The translations under genes were made by a program, and so were the position numbers. The notes beneath the pieces are model-generated. The model made no database searches, was not told the origin of the DNA, and saw only the letters and a list, made by a program, of their open reading frames with translations. Positions 26,201 through 35,044 of a stretch of DNA of 64,000 nucleotides are shown one piece after another. This DNA comes from Denitrobacterium detoxificans (lineage in GTDB: Bacteria; Actinomycetota; Coriobacteriia; Coriobacteriales; Eggerthellaceae). Position 1 is the first letter of the stretch; every line of letters starts with the position of its first letter. Location of the stretch: the NCBI RefSeq assembly GCF_015062615.1, contig NZ_SUUH01000003.1:124001-188000 (forward strand). The letters are read 5' to 3'.

Positions 26201-26705
26201 GCACTCGCAGCTGCATTGGCGGACCTGAGGGCGTAATTCGTCCCCGTTCCGCTCGTTTTCGGCGTTGTCGAACGCTCGCCGTTCCGAATTGAGGCGTATT
26301 TTGCGAGTCATTTGCTTCCGTTGGGAGGCTGAATCGTAAAATGGGCAAAATCGAGGGTCGTTTTTGCAAAAATGCGCCGTTTTGCACATGAATCATCGCG
26401 ATTTGGGCTCTTTGAAGGGGGTAACGGAGCTACTTCACGCTTCTGGGTCGGTATTTCCCCAGGTCGGCTTTTGCCATGTGTGATTCCAAGCGCTGAAAAA
26501 TGTGTAAAAGGCTGCATTTTTTACATTTTGCCGCCTGAATTTGCCCAATTGCATGGAAACGTGGGTGTTGGGGCAGTGGGGCGAGCACGTATACGTATGC
26601 TTTGCCCGCGCTCCTCGCCATCTGGGCTGGTTGTACGTAAGCGGCCACGCCGCCGAGTTGCGACCAGGCGTAGACGCGCATCCTTGGCGATGGTTCTGGC
26701 CCCTG
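26201..26705. other. 505-base gap without a supported gene
   Basis: No credible gene is seen; the short open frames here have no ribosome-binding site and no recognisable product. The stretch is more A+T-rich than its surroundings and repeats short words such as TTTTGC and GCAAAA (for example 26331-26356). It holds an imperfect inverted repeat, AAAATGT at 26497-26503 with ACATTTT at 26523-26529, separated by a purine-rich and a T-rich segment. It lies between the guaB terminator and the convergent LuxR gene, so it is not a promoter region for either annotated neighbour. It could hold a small RNA or a degraded element. Confidence 0.6.
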
Positions 26706-28121
26706 CTAGCGGGTGAGGTGGAGAATTTCTTCTCGGCTTGAAACGTTCAACTTGCGGTAGATGTTATGGATGTGCGTGCGAGCGGTGTTGGGGCTGATGA
26801 ACAGAACTTTTGCAACGTAGGTACCCGTGTGTCCCTTGGCAAGATAGTGCAGGATCTCGGTTTCGCGGGGCGTGAGGTTATGCGTTTGGGCAATGCGGTC
26901 GATGTGCTCTTCACGAGCGTCCGTAAGATCGCTGGCAGCGTTTTCTCCCTGCTCGTCGGGCTTTACGTCCGTTTCCGTATCCGCCTTGTTGAAAACGCCC
27001 TGCGATTGGACGGTGGTTATGGCGTACAGCGCGGTGACTACGATGGCGAGCGTGTTCATGTCGGAATCGGCGATCATCTCTCCTGCACGCACGCCAAGGA
27101 ACGATGCGAGCGCGAAAAGCGAGAGGGCAAGCAGGAATACGGAATCGCTGGGAAACTCTCCGGCGTGCGCAATGGCGCAGATGATGCCAAGGGTCAAGAT
27201 CGCTACGAACATGTACAGCAGCATGGTCATGACAGCGTTTAGGACGGAGCCGCCAAGTACGGCAAGCGTAATGCTGAAGATGGAAAGCGTGCTTACTGCG
27301 ATGAGCGGAATGACGCGTTGGTAGAGAACGCGAATAAGCGGGGCATTGCGCGTGAGCAAGACGCAGCTAATGACGATGGCTGCTGCGATAAGCGTGCCCA
27401 CAATGTACGTATCGTACATCTCCATGAACACGGTGCGCATGGAGCCAGTGATAAAGGCACAAAGGGCGAGCCCTAATGCAGGCGCAGCGGTTACGTGAGC
27501 GAGCGAAGGAAGATGCTCCGAGAACGCCGGCTGGCTGGTTGTTTGATGCGAGCGAAGCGCATACGGCAACAGTGCAGCGGCTATGACGCAGGCCGCAAAT
27601 GCTCCCAGGGCGATTTCGACGGGTGCGTAGTACTCGAATGCATGAATTGCCGCGCAGATAACGGCCGCTGATGCGGCGGTAATGAGCGCTCGGCTGAATG
27701 ACAGGCGTTTGAGGATTCTGCCCCACGTAAGGCAAAGCAATACGCTTCCCGGGCTGCACGTGAGGGCGGTGGCTATACAGGTAAATGCGATGGCGTTAGT
27801 GGGCAGCGCCTCAAATACGCTGGAAGCGATAAACGAGGCGGAGCCGATGACGTAGAGGAGTGCTCCCGTGGGGCGCGCAACGGCATCGGAAATGCGGCGT
27901 CCGCGGAATGCCAGGAGTGCCACGATCAGCGCCAGAACGAACGTGCATGCGAGTAGGATTTGGGCGAATGACCCCACGAAGGCGGTCGTTCCGGGGAGGC
28001 GCTGGAAGGGCAGGATTGCGGGGGAATAGAGCTGCACGGAGGCAATGAACGCCGCCATGCCGCTTGTGATGAGTATCGTTTCGTGGCGCAGGGCGCGCGT
28101 GCTGTTGTGGTCCTCGGTCAC
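26706..28121 (-). CDS. LuxR-family transcriptional regulator with multi-pass membrane N-terminus
   Basis: About 471 residues. GTG 28121 is chosen because AGGAGG lies eight bases upstream; longer versions lack this. The first 390 residues contain about ten to twelve hydrophobic segments, and the C-terminal 65 residues are a GerE/LuxR helix-turn-helix: LTPRETEILHYLAKGHTGT, with the recognition helix in SPNTARTHIHNIYRKLNV. Such membrane-bound LuxR proteins are greatly expanded in Eggerthella and relatives and usually sit beside a respiratory flavoprotein gene, as here. They are assumed to sense a small molecule through the membrane part; no ligand is known for this one. It is divergent from the Tat flavoprotein with a 254-base shared control region, so it probably regulates it. 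Confidence 0.9.
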   Translation of the reverse strand: MTEDHNSTRALRHETILITSGMAAFIASVQLYSPAILPFQRLPGTTAFVGSFAQILLACTFVLALIVALLAFRGRRISDAVARPTGALLYVIGSASFIASSVFEALPTNAIAFTCIATALTCSPGSVLLCLTWGRILKRLSFSRALITAASAAVICAAIHAFEYYAPVEIALGAFAACVIAAALLPYALRSHQTTSQPAFSEHLPSLAHVTAAPALGLALCAFITGSMRTVFMEMYDTYIVGTLIAAAIVISCVLLTRNAPLIRVLYQRVIPLIAVSTLSIFSITLAVLGGSVLNAVMTMLLYMFVAILTLGIICAIAHAGEFPSDSVFLLALSLFALASFLGVRAGEMIADSDMNTLAIVVTALYAITTVQSQGVFNKADTETDVKPDEQGENAASDLTDAREEHIDRIAQTHNLTPRETEILHYLAKGHTGTYVAKVLFISPNTARTHIHNIYRKLNVSSREEILHLTR

Positions 28122-28218
28122 TTCTATCTCCTCCTGACGGCAGGGTAGCATACCCGTGAGGGGCGTTGGCGGCGCTTGCCAAATTGGAACGGGTCGTACA
28201 CTTATGACCTGGGGGTTT

Positions 28219-28236
28219 CGTAAAAATACGTAAAAA
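28219..28236. promoter_or_regulatory. Direct repeat CGTAAAAA in the LuxR/flavoprotein control region
   Basis: CGTAAAAA occurs at 28219-28226 and again at 28229-28236, exactly ten bases apart, one helical turn. It lies in the divergent region about 140 bases before the flavoprotein start and is a candidate binding site for the LuxR regulator (inference). Confidence 0.4.
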
Positions 28237-28375
28237 CGTTGAGAGCTTGTAATGGCCCAATCGCAAGCGAAATAAACATTTTTTCGGATGGCGGAGGGTG
28301 CTGTGGGCGCGGAATATGTTCCCTGGCTCGCTCGAAGAGGTGGCGGGCTTGTCCAAAGATCCATTGGAGGGAAAT

Positions 28376-30220
28376 ATGGCACTTTCACGTCGTAGTTTTC
28401 TAAAGGGCGCTGCGGGCGCGGGCGTAATGGCTGCAGCAGCGGCCGGCATGGCAGGTTGCGCTTCGCCGAAGACGAGCTCCACCAAGAGCGGAAGCTCTGC
28501 GCAGGCGACGCGTCCCGACTATTACATATGCGATAGCGATTGGCTGGGCGAAGCCCCGGAAATCGCGAGTAGCGAAATCACTGAAACCAAATCATATGAT
28601 GTCGTCGTCGTTGGCGGCGGCCATTCCGGTACGCAGGCCGCCTTGGCTGCAGCTCAGCTGGGCGCCAGCGTTTGCGTCGTCGAGACGCACGAAGATGGTT
28701 CGATCGTCTATCGTGGCGACGACATCTGCAGCTACAACAGCGAGCTGCTGAAGAGCTGGGGCTTTGGCCCGTACGATCTGGAAGAGATCGTCAACGAGTA
28801 CGTGCGCCGCGCAAATGGCCGTTGCAACACCGATGTCATTCGCTCTTTCGTGTACAACTCGGGCGAAATGATGGATAACCTGGTGAGCATCGTGCCCTCC
28901 ACGAGCACGATCTTCGATCGCGATGGTGGCCAGTGCATCGTGCAGACGGCCTACGATAAGCCCGATGGAAGCTCGTATCCCGTCGAGATCGCTGGCTACA
29001 AGATGTGGGCAAGCACCGTGCAGACCATCGGCACGGAAAACGAGCAGCCGGTTGGCAAGCGTCAGCTCACTGGCATCAGTCGCCTGGCCGAAATCGAGTG
29101 GTACTCCCGCGAGGCGGCCGAGGACCTGGGCGCTGAATGGCATTGCGGCTGCACTGCCTCCAAGCTCGTTCAGGATTCCAATGGCGCCGTGACGGGCGTT
29201 ATTGCCAAGAGCAGCGCGGGCGGCTACGTCGAATTCGACGCGACCAAGGGCGTTATCCTGGCAACGGGCGACTTTGGCGCCAACTACGAAATGGTCTGGG
29301 AACTCTGCAGCGAATGTGCTGAAAATGCCATGCGTCACGGCGTTGAGAAGACCGACCTGGTTGGCATGACCGACTGCGATGGCAGTGGCCATAAGCTGGG
29401 CTGCTGGGCTGGTGGCGCAATCGAAAGCCACCCCCGTCCGGTTGCCGGCAATGCTCCGATGATCTCCTTTGGTCCCTGGGGCTCTACGCCTTGCCTGTGG
29501 CTGAACTGCAAGGGCGAGCGCTTCATGAACGAGGCTTTTGCTGGCCTGGTTCTGGCTCAGTCCATCCGTCAGCCTGTCGATACGGATGCCGCCATGCAGG
29601 GCAACTTCGCTATCATGGACGCCAACTACATGAATTACATCCAGCGCGCTGGTCTCGACCACGGCGCTCCCAACTGGGGATTCCCAGAAGGCGTTGAAGA
29701 GTTCGACGCGGCCATGAAGAACGCCGATGTGTCCGCAGGCGTCGTGAACGTGCGCGGTCTGGAAATCGCGAACCGCACGAGCCCCATGTACAACGACGTA
29801 TACGTGGGCGCTACCGCCGAAGAGGCGCTGAAGAACGCTGGCCTCACAGGCGATGCCCTGACCACGGCCCTCGAATCCCTCGAGCGCTACAACGAGCTGT
29901 GCGCCGCCGGTGCCGACGCCGACTACGGCAAGCCCGCCGACGTGATGCTTCCCATCGAGCAGGGTCCCTTCTACGTTGCCACTCAGGGCACGACGTCCCT
30001 GTACGGCCCCGGCCTCAATACGCTGGCTGGCCTGTGCGTGAATGGTAACTACCAGGTGCTCAAGGCCGACAAGAGCGACGTCATCGAAGGCCTGTACGCG
30101 GTAGGCAACACCATGGGCGAACGCTATGGCAATGCCTACAACTGCCCGAGTGCAGGCAACAACATGGGTAACGCCATGACCAGTGGTCGCGTCGCGGGTA
30201 AGCACGCTGCCAGCAAATAG
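28376..30220 (+). CDS. Tat-exported FAD-dependent oxidoreductase (fumarate-reductase flavoprotein family)
   Basis: About 614 residues. ATG 28376 follows a GGAGGGA sequence. The N-terminus MALSRRSFLKGAAGAG is a twin-arginine signal (R5, R6), with a possible lipobox GMAGC near residue 25. The FAD-binding Rossmann motif is YDVVVVGGGHSGTQAALAA (about 72-90). KGERFMNEAF carries R382, matching the conserved Arg that serves as proton donor in fumarate-reductase-like enzymes. No CxxCH haem motif and no FMN-binding domain are present, so electrons must come from separate partners. The family in Eggerthellaceae reduces diverse C=C or other bonds of diet- and host-derived molecules outside the membrane; the substrate here is unknown. 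Control is probably by the divergent LuxR protein. A TatC system is at 62188-63636. Confidence 0.88.
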   Translation: MALSRRSFLKGAAGAGVMAAAAAGMAGCASPKTSSTKSGSSAQATRPDYYICDSDWLGEAPEIASSEITETKSYDVVVVGGGHSGTQAALAAAQLGASVCVVETHEDGSIVYRGDDICSYNSELLKSWGFGPYDLEEIVNEYVRRANGRCNTDVIRSFVYNSGEMMDNLVSIVPSTSTIFDRDGGQCIVQTAYDKPDGSSYPVEIAGYKMWASTVQTIGTENEQPVGKRQLTGISRLAEIEWYSREAAEDLGAEWHCGCTASKLVQDSNGAVTGVIAKSSAGGYVEFDATKGVILATGDFGANYEMVWELCSECAENAMRHGVEKTDLVGMTDCDGSGHKLGCWAGGAIESHPRPVAGNAPMISFGPWGSTPCLWLNCKGERFMNEAFAGLVLAQSIRQPVDTDAAMQGNFAIMDANYMNYIQRAGLDHGAPNWGFPEGVEEFDAAMKNADVSAGVVNVRGLEIANRTSPMYNDVYVGATAEEALKNAGLTGDALTTALESLERYNELCAAGADADYGKPADVMLPIEQGPFYVATQGTTSLYGPGLNTLAGLCVNGNYQVLKADKSDVIEGLYAVGNTMGERYGNAYNCPSAGNNMGNAMTSGRVAGKHAASK

Positions 30221-30273
30221 CACTTTCGCATAGCCGCGCATTTCCCCTCCCAGGCGTTGGCTGTTATAGGATC

Positions 30274-30308
30274 GAAAGCGCCCGGTCTCTGCAGGACTGG
30301 GCGCTTTC
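30274..30308 (+). terminator. Long stem-loop after the flavoprotein gene
   Basis: GAAAGCGCCCGGTC at 30274-30287 pairs with GACTGGGCGCTTTC at 30295-30308 (13 Watson-Crick pairs and one G-T) over a seven-base loop. No T-run follows, but the stem is long and placed as a terminator would be. Confidence 0.6.
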
Positions 30309-30370
30309 GCCATTCTCTGCCTTCGATTGTGGGTTTCGGGGTGGGTGCGCCTATCGTGTTCAAACATGCG

Positions 30371-30376
30371 TATAAT
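30371..30376 (+). promoter_or_regulatory. Putative -10 box for leuS
   Basis: Perfect TATAAT located 38 bases before the leuS ATG at 30414, just after the flavoprotein stem-loop. A -35 match is poor. Confidence 0.5.
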
Positions 30377-30413
30377 TGGGAAAACTATCGACCAGATGCA
30401 CGAAGGAATGCAC

Positions 30414-32978
30414 ATGAAGGAATACAATCCGCGCGAGATTGAGCCCCGTCTGCAGCAGGCGTGGGCCGATGCAGAACTCGACAAGGTAAACGAGAGCGCC
30501 GACAAGCCCAAGAAATACGTGCTCGAGATGTTCCCCTATCCTTCGGGCGATATCCATATGGGTCACGTGCGTAATTACTCCATTGGCGACGTGGTTGCTC
30601 GCTACAACCGCATGCGCGGCTTCGACGTGCTGCATCCCATGGGCTGGGACGCTTTTGGCCTGCCTGCGGAAAATGCGGCCATCAAGCGCAATTCTCACCC
30701 CGCCACCTGGACGTATGCAAACATCGAAACCCAGAAGGCCAGCTTCAAGCGCATGGGCTTCAGCTACGACTGGGACCGCACCGTGGTTGCGTGCGACCCC
30801 GAGTACTATCGCTGGGGTCAGTGGATCTTCGAGCAGTTCTGGAAGCGTGGTTTGGTCGAGCGCCGCAATTCTCCCGTGAACTGGTGCCCAGGTTGCCAGA
30901 CCGTTTTGGCGAACGAGCAGGTCATCGAAGGCCGTTGTTGGCGTTGCGATAGCGAAGTGGAAAAGCGCGACCTCACGCAGTGGTACTTCAAGATCACCGA
31001 CTACGCGCAGGAGCTGCTCGACGACCTCGATCAGCTGGAGGGTTGGCCCGAGCGCGTAAAGCAGCAGCAGGCCAATTGGATCGGTCGCAGCGAGGGCGCG
31101 GAAGTTCAATTCGCCCTGTGCGATGCCGATGGCAACGAAACCGACGATTTCATTACCGTGTTCACCACGCGCGCCGACACGCTGTTCGGTTGCAGCTTCT
31201 TCGTGCTGGCGCCGGAATATCCGCGCGTGGCCGAGCTCGTGGCGGGCACGGAATACGAAAAGCCCGTTATGGACTTGGTGGAAGCCTCGAAGAAGGTAAC
31301 CGCCGTGCAGCGCGCTCAGGGCGATCACGAAAAGCATGGCGAGTTCACCGGCCGTTATGTGGTGAACCCCATCAACGGCCAGAAGGTGCCCGTATGGGTT
31401 GCCGACTACGTAGTGGCCGATTACGGCACGGGCGCCGTCATGGCCGTTCCCTGTGGCGACCAGCGTGACTTCGAATTCGCGCGTAAGTACAACCTGCCCA
31501 TCATCCCCATCATCCTGGGCGACGATGATCCGCTCATGGAACAGCTGGCGGGCGAGCAGAATCGCGTTGTCACCGAGGTTCCGTGGGATCAGGCCATGGA
31601 TGCCGAGGGCACGCTCGTGCAGAGCGGCCCGTACACGGGTATGCGCGGAGGCAAACATTCCGAAGGCGAGGCCGCCATCGTGGCCGCGCTGGAAGAGGCG
31701 GGCCGCGGCAAGCGCAAGGTGGAATTCCGCCTGCGCGACTGGCTCATTTCTCGCCAGCGCTATTGGGGCAACCCCATTCCCGCCATCCACTGCCCGGAAT
31801 GCGGCGTCGTGCCCGTTCCCGAAGAGGACCTTCCCGTGTTGCTGCCGAAGGACATCGACCTTGCTGCAGGCGAGACGCTTGCTTCCCATGAGGAATTCTG
31901 TTCTTGCACGTGCCCGAAGTGCGGCGGTCCCGCCAAGCGCGAAACCGACACCATGGATACGTTTACGTGCAGCAGCTGGTACTACATGCGCTATACCGAC
32001 CCGCACAACCAGGATGCTCCCTTCGATTCCGCGAAGGCGAACCGCTGGATGCCCGTCGACCAGTACATCGGCGGCATCGAGCACGCCATCCTGCATCTGC
32101 TTTACAGCCGCTTCTACACGAAGGTGCTGCGTGACTGCGGTCTGCTGAACTTCGACGAGCCCTTCACGAATCTGCTCTGCCAGGGCATGGTGCTCGACGA
32201 GCATGGCGACGTCATGAGCAAGAGCAAGGGCAACGTCATCGCCCCCGAAACCATGATCGAACGCTACGGCGCCGACGCCGTGCGTGCGTACATCCTGTTC
32301 ATGGCTCCGCCCGAGAAGGAGCTGCTGTGGAACGAGGATGGCCTGGCTGGCGTGCATCGCTTCCTGGTGCGCGTGTGGCGCCAGGTGCACGACCTGCTGG
32401 GCATCGCTGGGGAAGAGACGCTGTTCGACCCCGAGGCCGCCAACGACAAGAAGGCTCCGGCGCCCGCCGACGCCGCCAAGACGCTGCTGCGCGAACGCCA
32501 TCGCGTGGTGGGCAAGGTCACCGACGACTTCGATCGTACGAACTTCAACACGGCCATCGCCGCCATCATGGAGCTTTCCAACGCTACGGGCGCGTTTTTG
32601 CGCGTCACGAATGCCGAGCAGCGCGCTGCCGAATACGCAGATATGTCTGCCGAGGTGGCAAGCGTGCTCGTGCGTCTGCTGGCTCCTGTTGCGCCCCATT
32701 GGGCCGACGAGCTGTGGCAGACTGCCCTGGGCAACGATGGTTCGGTGCATCGCGCCGAATGGCCCACGTTCGATCCCGAGGCCGCCAAGGCCGACGAAGT
32801 CGAGCTTGCCGTGCAGGTGAACGGCAAGGTGCGTGCGCGCATCAATGTTGCCGCCTCTGCTGCCGAAGATGACATTCGCGCACAGGCGCTCGAGGCCATT
32901 TCCGCCTATACGGAAGGCAAGAACGTGCTGAAGGCCATCGTCATTCCCGGTCGTCTCGTGAATGTGGTCGTTAAATAA
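30414..32978 (+). CDS. leuS: Leucyl-tRNA synthetase
   Basis: About 854 residues from ATG 30414 (GAAGGA lies about seven bases upstream; the adjacent ATG 30408 is too close to it). The class I motif is FPYPSGDIHMGHVRNYSIGD, HMGH at 48-51. The editing domain follows, with VFTTRADTLFGCSFF and GTGAVMAVPCGDQRDFEFA. A zinc-type Cys cluster is visible in HCPECGVVPVPEEDLP and CTCPKCGGPAKR. The KMSKS loop reads VMSKSKGN near residues 600-607, with Val in place of the first Lys. The C-terminal anticodon and tRNA-binding parts are complete. It charges tRNA-Leu. The next gene begins at the base after its stop. Confidence 0.97.
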   Translation: MKEYNPREIEPRLQQAWADAELDKVNESADKPKKYVLEMFPYPSGDIHMGHVRNYSIGDVVARYNRMRGFDVLHPMGWDAFGLPAENAAIKRNSHPATWTYANIETQKASFKRMGFSYDWDRTVVACDPEYYRWGQWIFEQFWKRGLVERRNSPVNWCPGCQTVLANEQVIEGRCWRCDSEVEKRDLTQWYFKITDYAQELLDDLDQLEGWPERVKQQQANWIGRSEGAEVQFALCDADGNETDDFITVFTTRADTLFGCSFFVLAPEYPRVAELVAGTEYEKPVMDLVEASKKVTAVQRAQGDHEKHGEFTGRYVVNPINGQKVPVWVADYVVADYGTGAVMAVPCGDQRDFEFARKYNLPIIPIILGDDDPLMEQLAGEQNRVVTEVPWDQAMDAEGTLVQSGPYTGMRGGKHSEGEAAIVAALEEAGRGKRKVEFRLRDWLISRQRYWGNPIPAIHCPECGVVPVPEEDLPVLLPKDIDLAAGETLASHEEFCSCTCPKCGGPAKRETDTMDTFTCSSWYYMRYTDPHNQDAPFDSAKANRWMPVDQYIGGIEHAILHLLYSRFYTKVLRDCGLLNFDEPFTNLLCQGMVLDEHGDVMSKSKGNVIAPETMIERYGADAVRAYILFMAPPEKELLWNEDGLAGVHRFLVRVWRQVHDLLGIAGEETLFDPEAANDKKAPAPADAAKTLLRERHRVVGKVTDDFDRTNFNTAIAAIMELSNATGAFLRVTNAEQRAAEYADMSAEVASVLVRLLAPVAPHWADELWQTALGNDGSVHRAEWPTFDPEAAKADEVELAVQVNGKVRARINVAASAAEDDIRAQALEAISAYTEGKNVLKAIVIPGRLVNVVVK

Positions 32979-33677
32979 GTGCGTTTGATTAGGTTCGTTT
33001 TCAAACTCGTATTCAGAATCGTGGGCGCCATCATCGCGGTGGCGCTCGCCGTTCTTCTCGTGCCCAATGCATGGGAATACGCCACGCAGGTGGGAAAGCT
33101 GCGCGAAAGCGATGCCGTGGAGGCGTCCGTGCAGGCAGGCACTGCCACGTACGACTGCATTTTCGTGCTGGGCGCGGCGGTGCAATCCAACGGCGAGCCT
33201 TCCACTATTTTGCAGGATCGCCTGGATATGGCCATAGCCCTGTACAAGGCGGGCGTGGCCCCGAAGATCATCATGAGTGGCGACGACGAGAGCGATTCCT
33301 CGTATGACGAGGTCATGAACATGAAGCGCTATGCCGTCGAGGCGGGCGTGCCCAGCGAGGACATCTTTTGCGATCATGCGGGGCTGAACACCTACGACAG
33401 CATGTACCGCGCGAAATACGTGTTCGGCGTCTCCTCCATGGTGGTGGTCACGCAGGAGTATCACCAGTATCGCGCGCTGTTCGACGCCAGTTCCTTCGGC
33501 ATGCAAGTCGTGGGCGTCTCCAGCGACCTGCATAGCTATGCGAAGCAGACGTACTTCGACATTCGCGAGGTGTTTGCGCGCATCAGCGACATGGGCAAGG
33601 TGCTCACCAATCAACAGGCCACGCGCCTGAGCGAACCCGTGAGCCTTAGCCAGTCGGGCGACGTCACCAGCTGGTAA
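32979..33677 (+). CDS. DUF218/YdcF-SanA family membrane protein
   Basis: About 232 residues from GTG 32979, directly abutting the leuS stop. One N-terminal membrane anchor (IVGAIIAVALAVLLVPNAW) is followed by an outward-facing domain: YDCIFVLGAAVQSNGEPSTIL (strand 1 and the first loop), KIIMSGDDESDSSYDEVMNMKRYAVEAGV, and VVVTQEYHQYRALFDASSFGM. These match the DUF218 domain of E. coli SanA, linked to envelope integrity and vancomycin sensitivity; its biochemical role is unsettled. Co-transcription with leuS seems certain but is probably incidental. The ribosome-binding site is weak, so translational coupling to leuS is likely. Confidence 0.85.
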   Translation: MRLIRFVFKLVFRIVGAIIAVALAVLLVPNAWEYATQVGKLRESDAVEASVQAGTATYDCIFVLGAAVQSNGEPSTILQDRLDMAIALYKAGVAPKIIMSGDDESDSSYDEVMNMKRYAVEAGVPSEDIFCDHAGLNTYDSMYRAKYVFGVSSMVVVTQEYHQYRALFDASSFGMQVVGVSSDLHSYAKQTYFDIREVFARISDMGKVLTNQQATRLSEPVSLSQSGDVTSW

Positions 33678-33809
33678 CAGCCGCTCTTCCGGGCGGCAGC
33701 TATGGAAATTCCCGATATCCAGCTAGCGTCACGCCGCAGTCGTCCGCTTTATCACGCGAAAGTGCTACCATACTCTTTCAAACAGTGAAAGCGGCGAAAG
33801 GAATCGGCC

Positions 33810-34991
33810 ATGTTGAATACCACGATGCAATCGTTGGGCGCGGCCCCGTCGGCTATCCGTACGCTCTTCGCGTATGGCGCCGAGCGCAAGAAGGTCATTG
33901 GCGCAGATAAGGTGTTCGACTACAGCATTGGCAATCCCAGCGTTCCCGCCCCCCAGGAGGTGGGCAATGCCATGGTGGAATTCGGCCAGGCCGACCCCGT
34001 TGCCGTGCATGCGTACACGCAGGCTGCGGGCGACCCCGACATCCGCCAGCACATCGCCGATTCCCTGAATCGCCAGCATGGCACCAGCTACGATGCCTCG
34101 AATCTCTACCTTACCTGTGGTGCCGCCGCGGCTATCAGCATTTCCCTGAAGGCCATCATCGAGCCGGGCGACGAGATCATCGTCATCAGCCCGTATTTCC
34201 CCGAGTATCGCGTATGGATCGAAACCCACGGCGCGCGCATCGTGGAAGTTCCCGCGCGTCTCGATAACTTCGAAATCGACCTTCCCGCGCTGGAGGCTGC
34301 CATCACCGCGCATACGAAGGCCGTCATCATCAACACGCCTAACAACCCGGTGGGCGTCGTGTATTCGCTGGAGAACTTGCAGGGCCTGGCTAGCGTGCTT
34401 ACGCGCAAGAGCGAGCAGAATGGCCGCCCCATCTTCCTAATTTCCGACGAGCCCTATCGCGAGCTCGTGTATGGCGGGCGTGAAGTGCCTTGGGTGCCCA
34501 GCATCTACGACAACACGATTGTCTGCTATTCCTGGAGCAAGTGTCTCTCGCTGCCGGGCGAGCGCATTGGCTACGTGCTCGTGCCGCCTACGGCAACCGA
34601 GCATGTGGCGCTTACGCAGGCCGTTTCCGGTGCTGGCCGTGCGCTGGGCTTCATCTGTGCCCCTGCGCTTTTCCAGCGCATCATCGAGCGCTGCGTCGAC
34701 CTGCCTGCCGACATTGCCACGTACGAGCGAAATCGCCAGATTCTCTGCGACATCCTCGATGAGTTCGGTTACACCTACATCGAGCCGCAAGGTGCGTTCT
34801 ACCTGTGGGTGAAGGCCCTTGAGGACGATGCGCAGGCGTTCAGCGACAAGGCGAAGGAGCATGAGCTTCTGCTGGTGCCCAGCGATAGCTTTGGCGTGGG
34901 CGGCTGGGTGCGCCTGGGCTACTGCATCGCGGAAGAGACGATCCGCAACTCGCGCGAGGCCTTTGGCGCGTTGAAGCGCGATTACGAATAG
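33810..34991 (+). CDS. PLP-dependent class I aminotransferase
   Basis: About 393 residues from ATG 33810, GAAAGGA upstream. It is a fold-type I aminotransferase of the AspC/AlaT-like group: FDYSIGNPSVPAPQEV opens the N-terminal arm, INTPNNPVGVVY binds the pyridine and substrate, and CYSWSKCLSLPGERIGYV contains the Schiff-base lysine K244. The C-terminal GVGGWVRLGYCI supplies the Arg that binds the substrate carboxylate. Donor and acceptor cannot be fixed; aspartate, alanine or aromatic amino acids are the usual substrates. A short inverted repeat CTTTCA-N5-TGAAAG (33775-33791) lies just upstream and could be an operator. The gene is monocistronic and converges on the zinc-ribbon gene. Confidence 0.87.
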   Translation: MLNTTMQSLGAAPSAIRTLFAYGAERKKVIGADKVFDYSIGNPSVPAPQEVGNAMVEFGQADPVAVHAYTQAAGDPDIRQHIADSLNRQHGTSYDASNLYLTCGAAAAISISLKAIIEPGDEIIVISPYFPEYRVWIETHGARIVEVPARLDNFEIDLPALEAAITAHTKAVIINTPNNPVGVVYSLENLQGLASVLTRKSEQNGRPIFLISDEPYRELVYGGREVPWVPSIYDNTIVCYSWSKCLSLPGERIGYVLVPPTATEHVALTQAVSGAGRALGFICAPALFQRIIERCVDLPADIATYERNRQILCDILDEFGYTYIEPQGAFYLWVKALEDDAQAFSDKAKEHELLLVPSDSFGVGGWVRLGYCIAEETIRNSREAFGALKRDYE

Positions 34992-35016
34992 CCGCGTTTC
35001 CGCAGCACGTAAAGAA

Positions 35017-35040
35017 CGACCCCGTTGGCCAGCGGGGTCG
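35017..35040. terminator. Bidirectional terminator between convergent genes
   Basis: CGACCCCG at 35017-35024 pairs perfectly with CGGGGTCG at 35033-35040. The loop contains the palindrome TGGCCA. On the minus strand it is followed by TTCTTT, on plus by ATTGCTATTT. Confidence 0.75.
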
Positions 35041-35044
35041 ATTG

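Noticed and set aside
26541..26741. 66-codon open frame at the end of the long gap
   Set aside because: It overlaps the end of the LuxR gene, has no ribosome-binding sequence and an implausible Trp/His-rich product.
28376..30220. Naming the flavoprotein as fumarate reductase or urocanate reductase
   Set aside because: The catalytic Arg region is present, but the C-terminal substrate-binding region (AGNNMGNAMTSGRVAG) does not clearly match either enzyme and no FMN or haem domain is present.
30360..33614. Minus-strand open frame of over 1000 codons opposite leuS and the DUF218 gene
   Set aside because: It spans two well-supported genes on the other strand, has a shadow-type composition and no recognisable domain.
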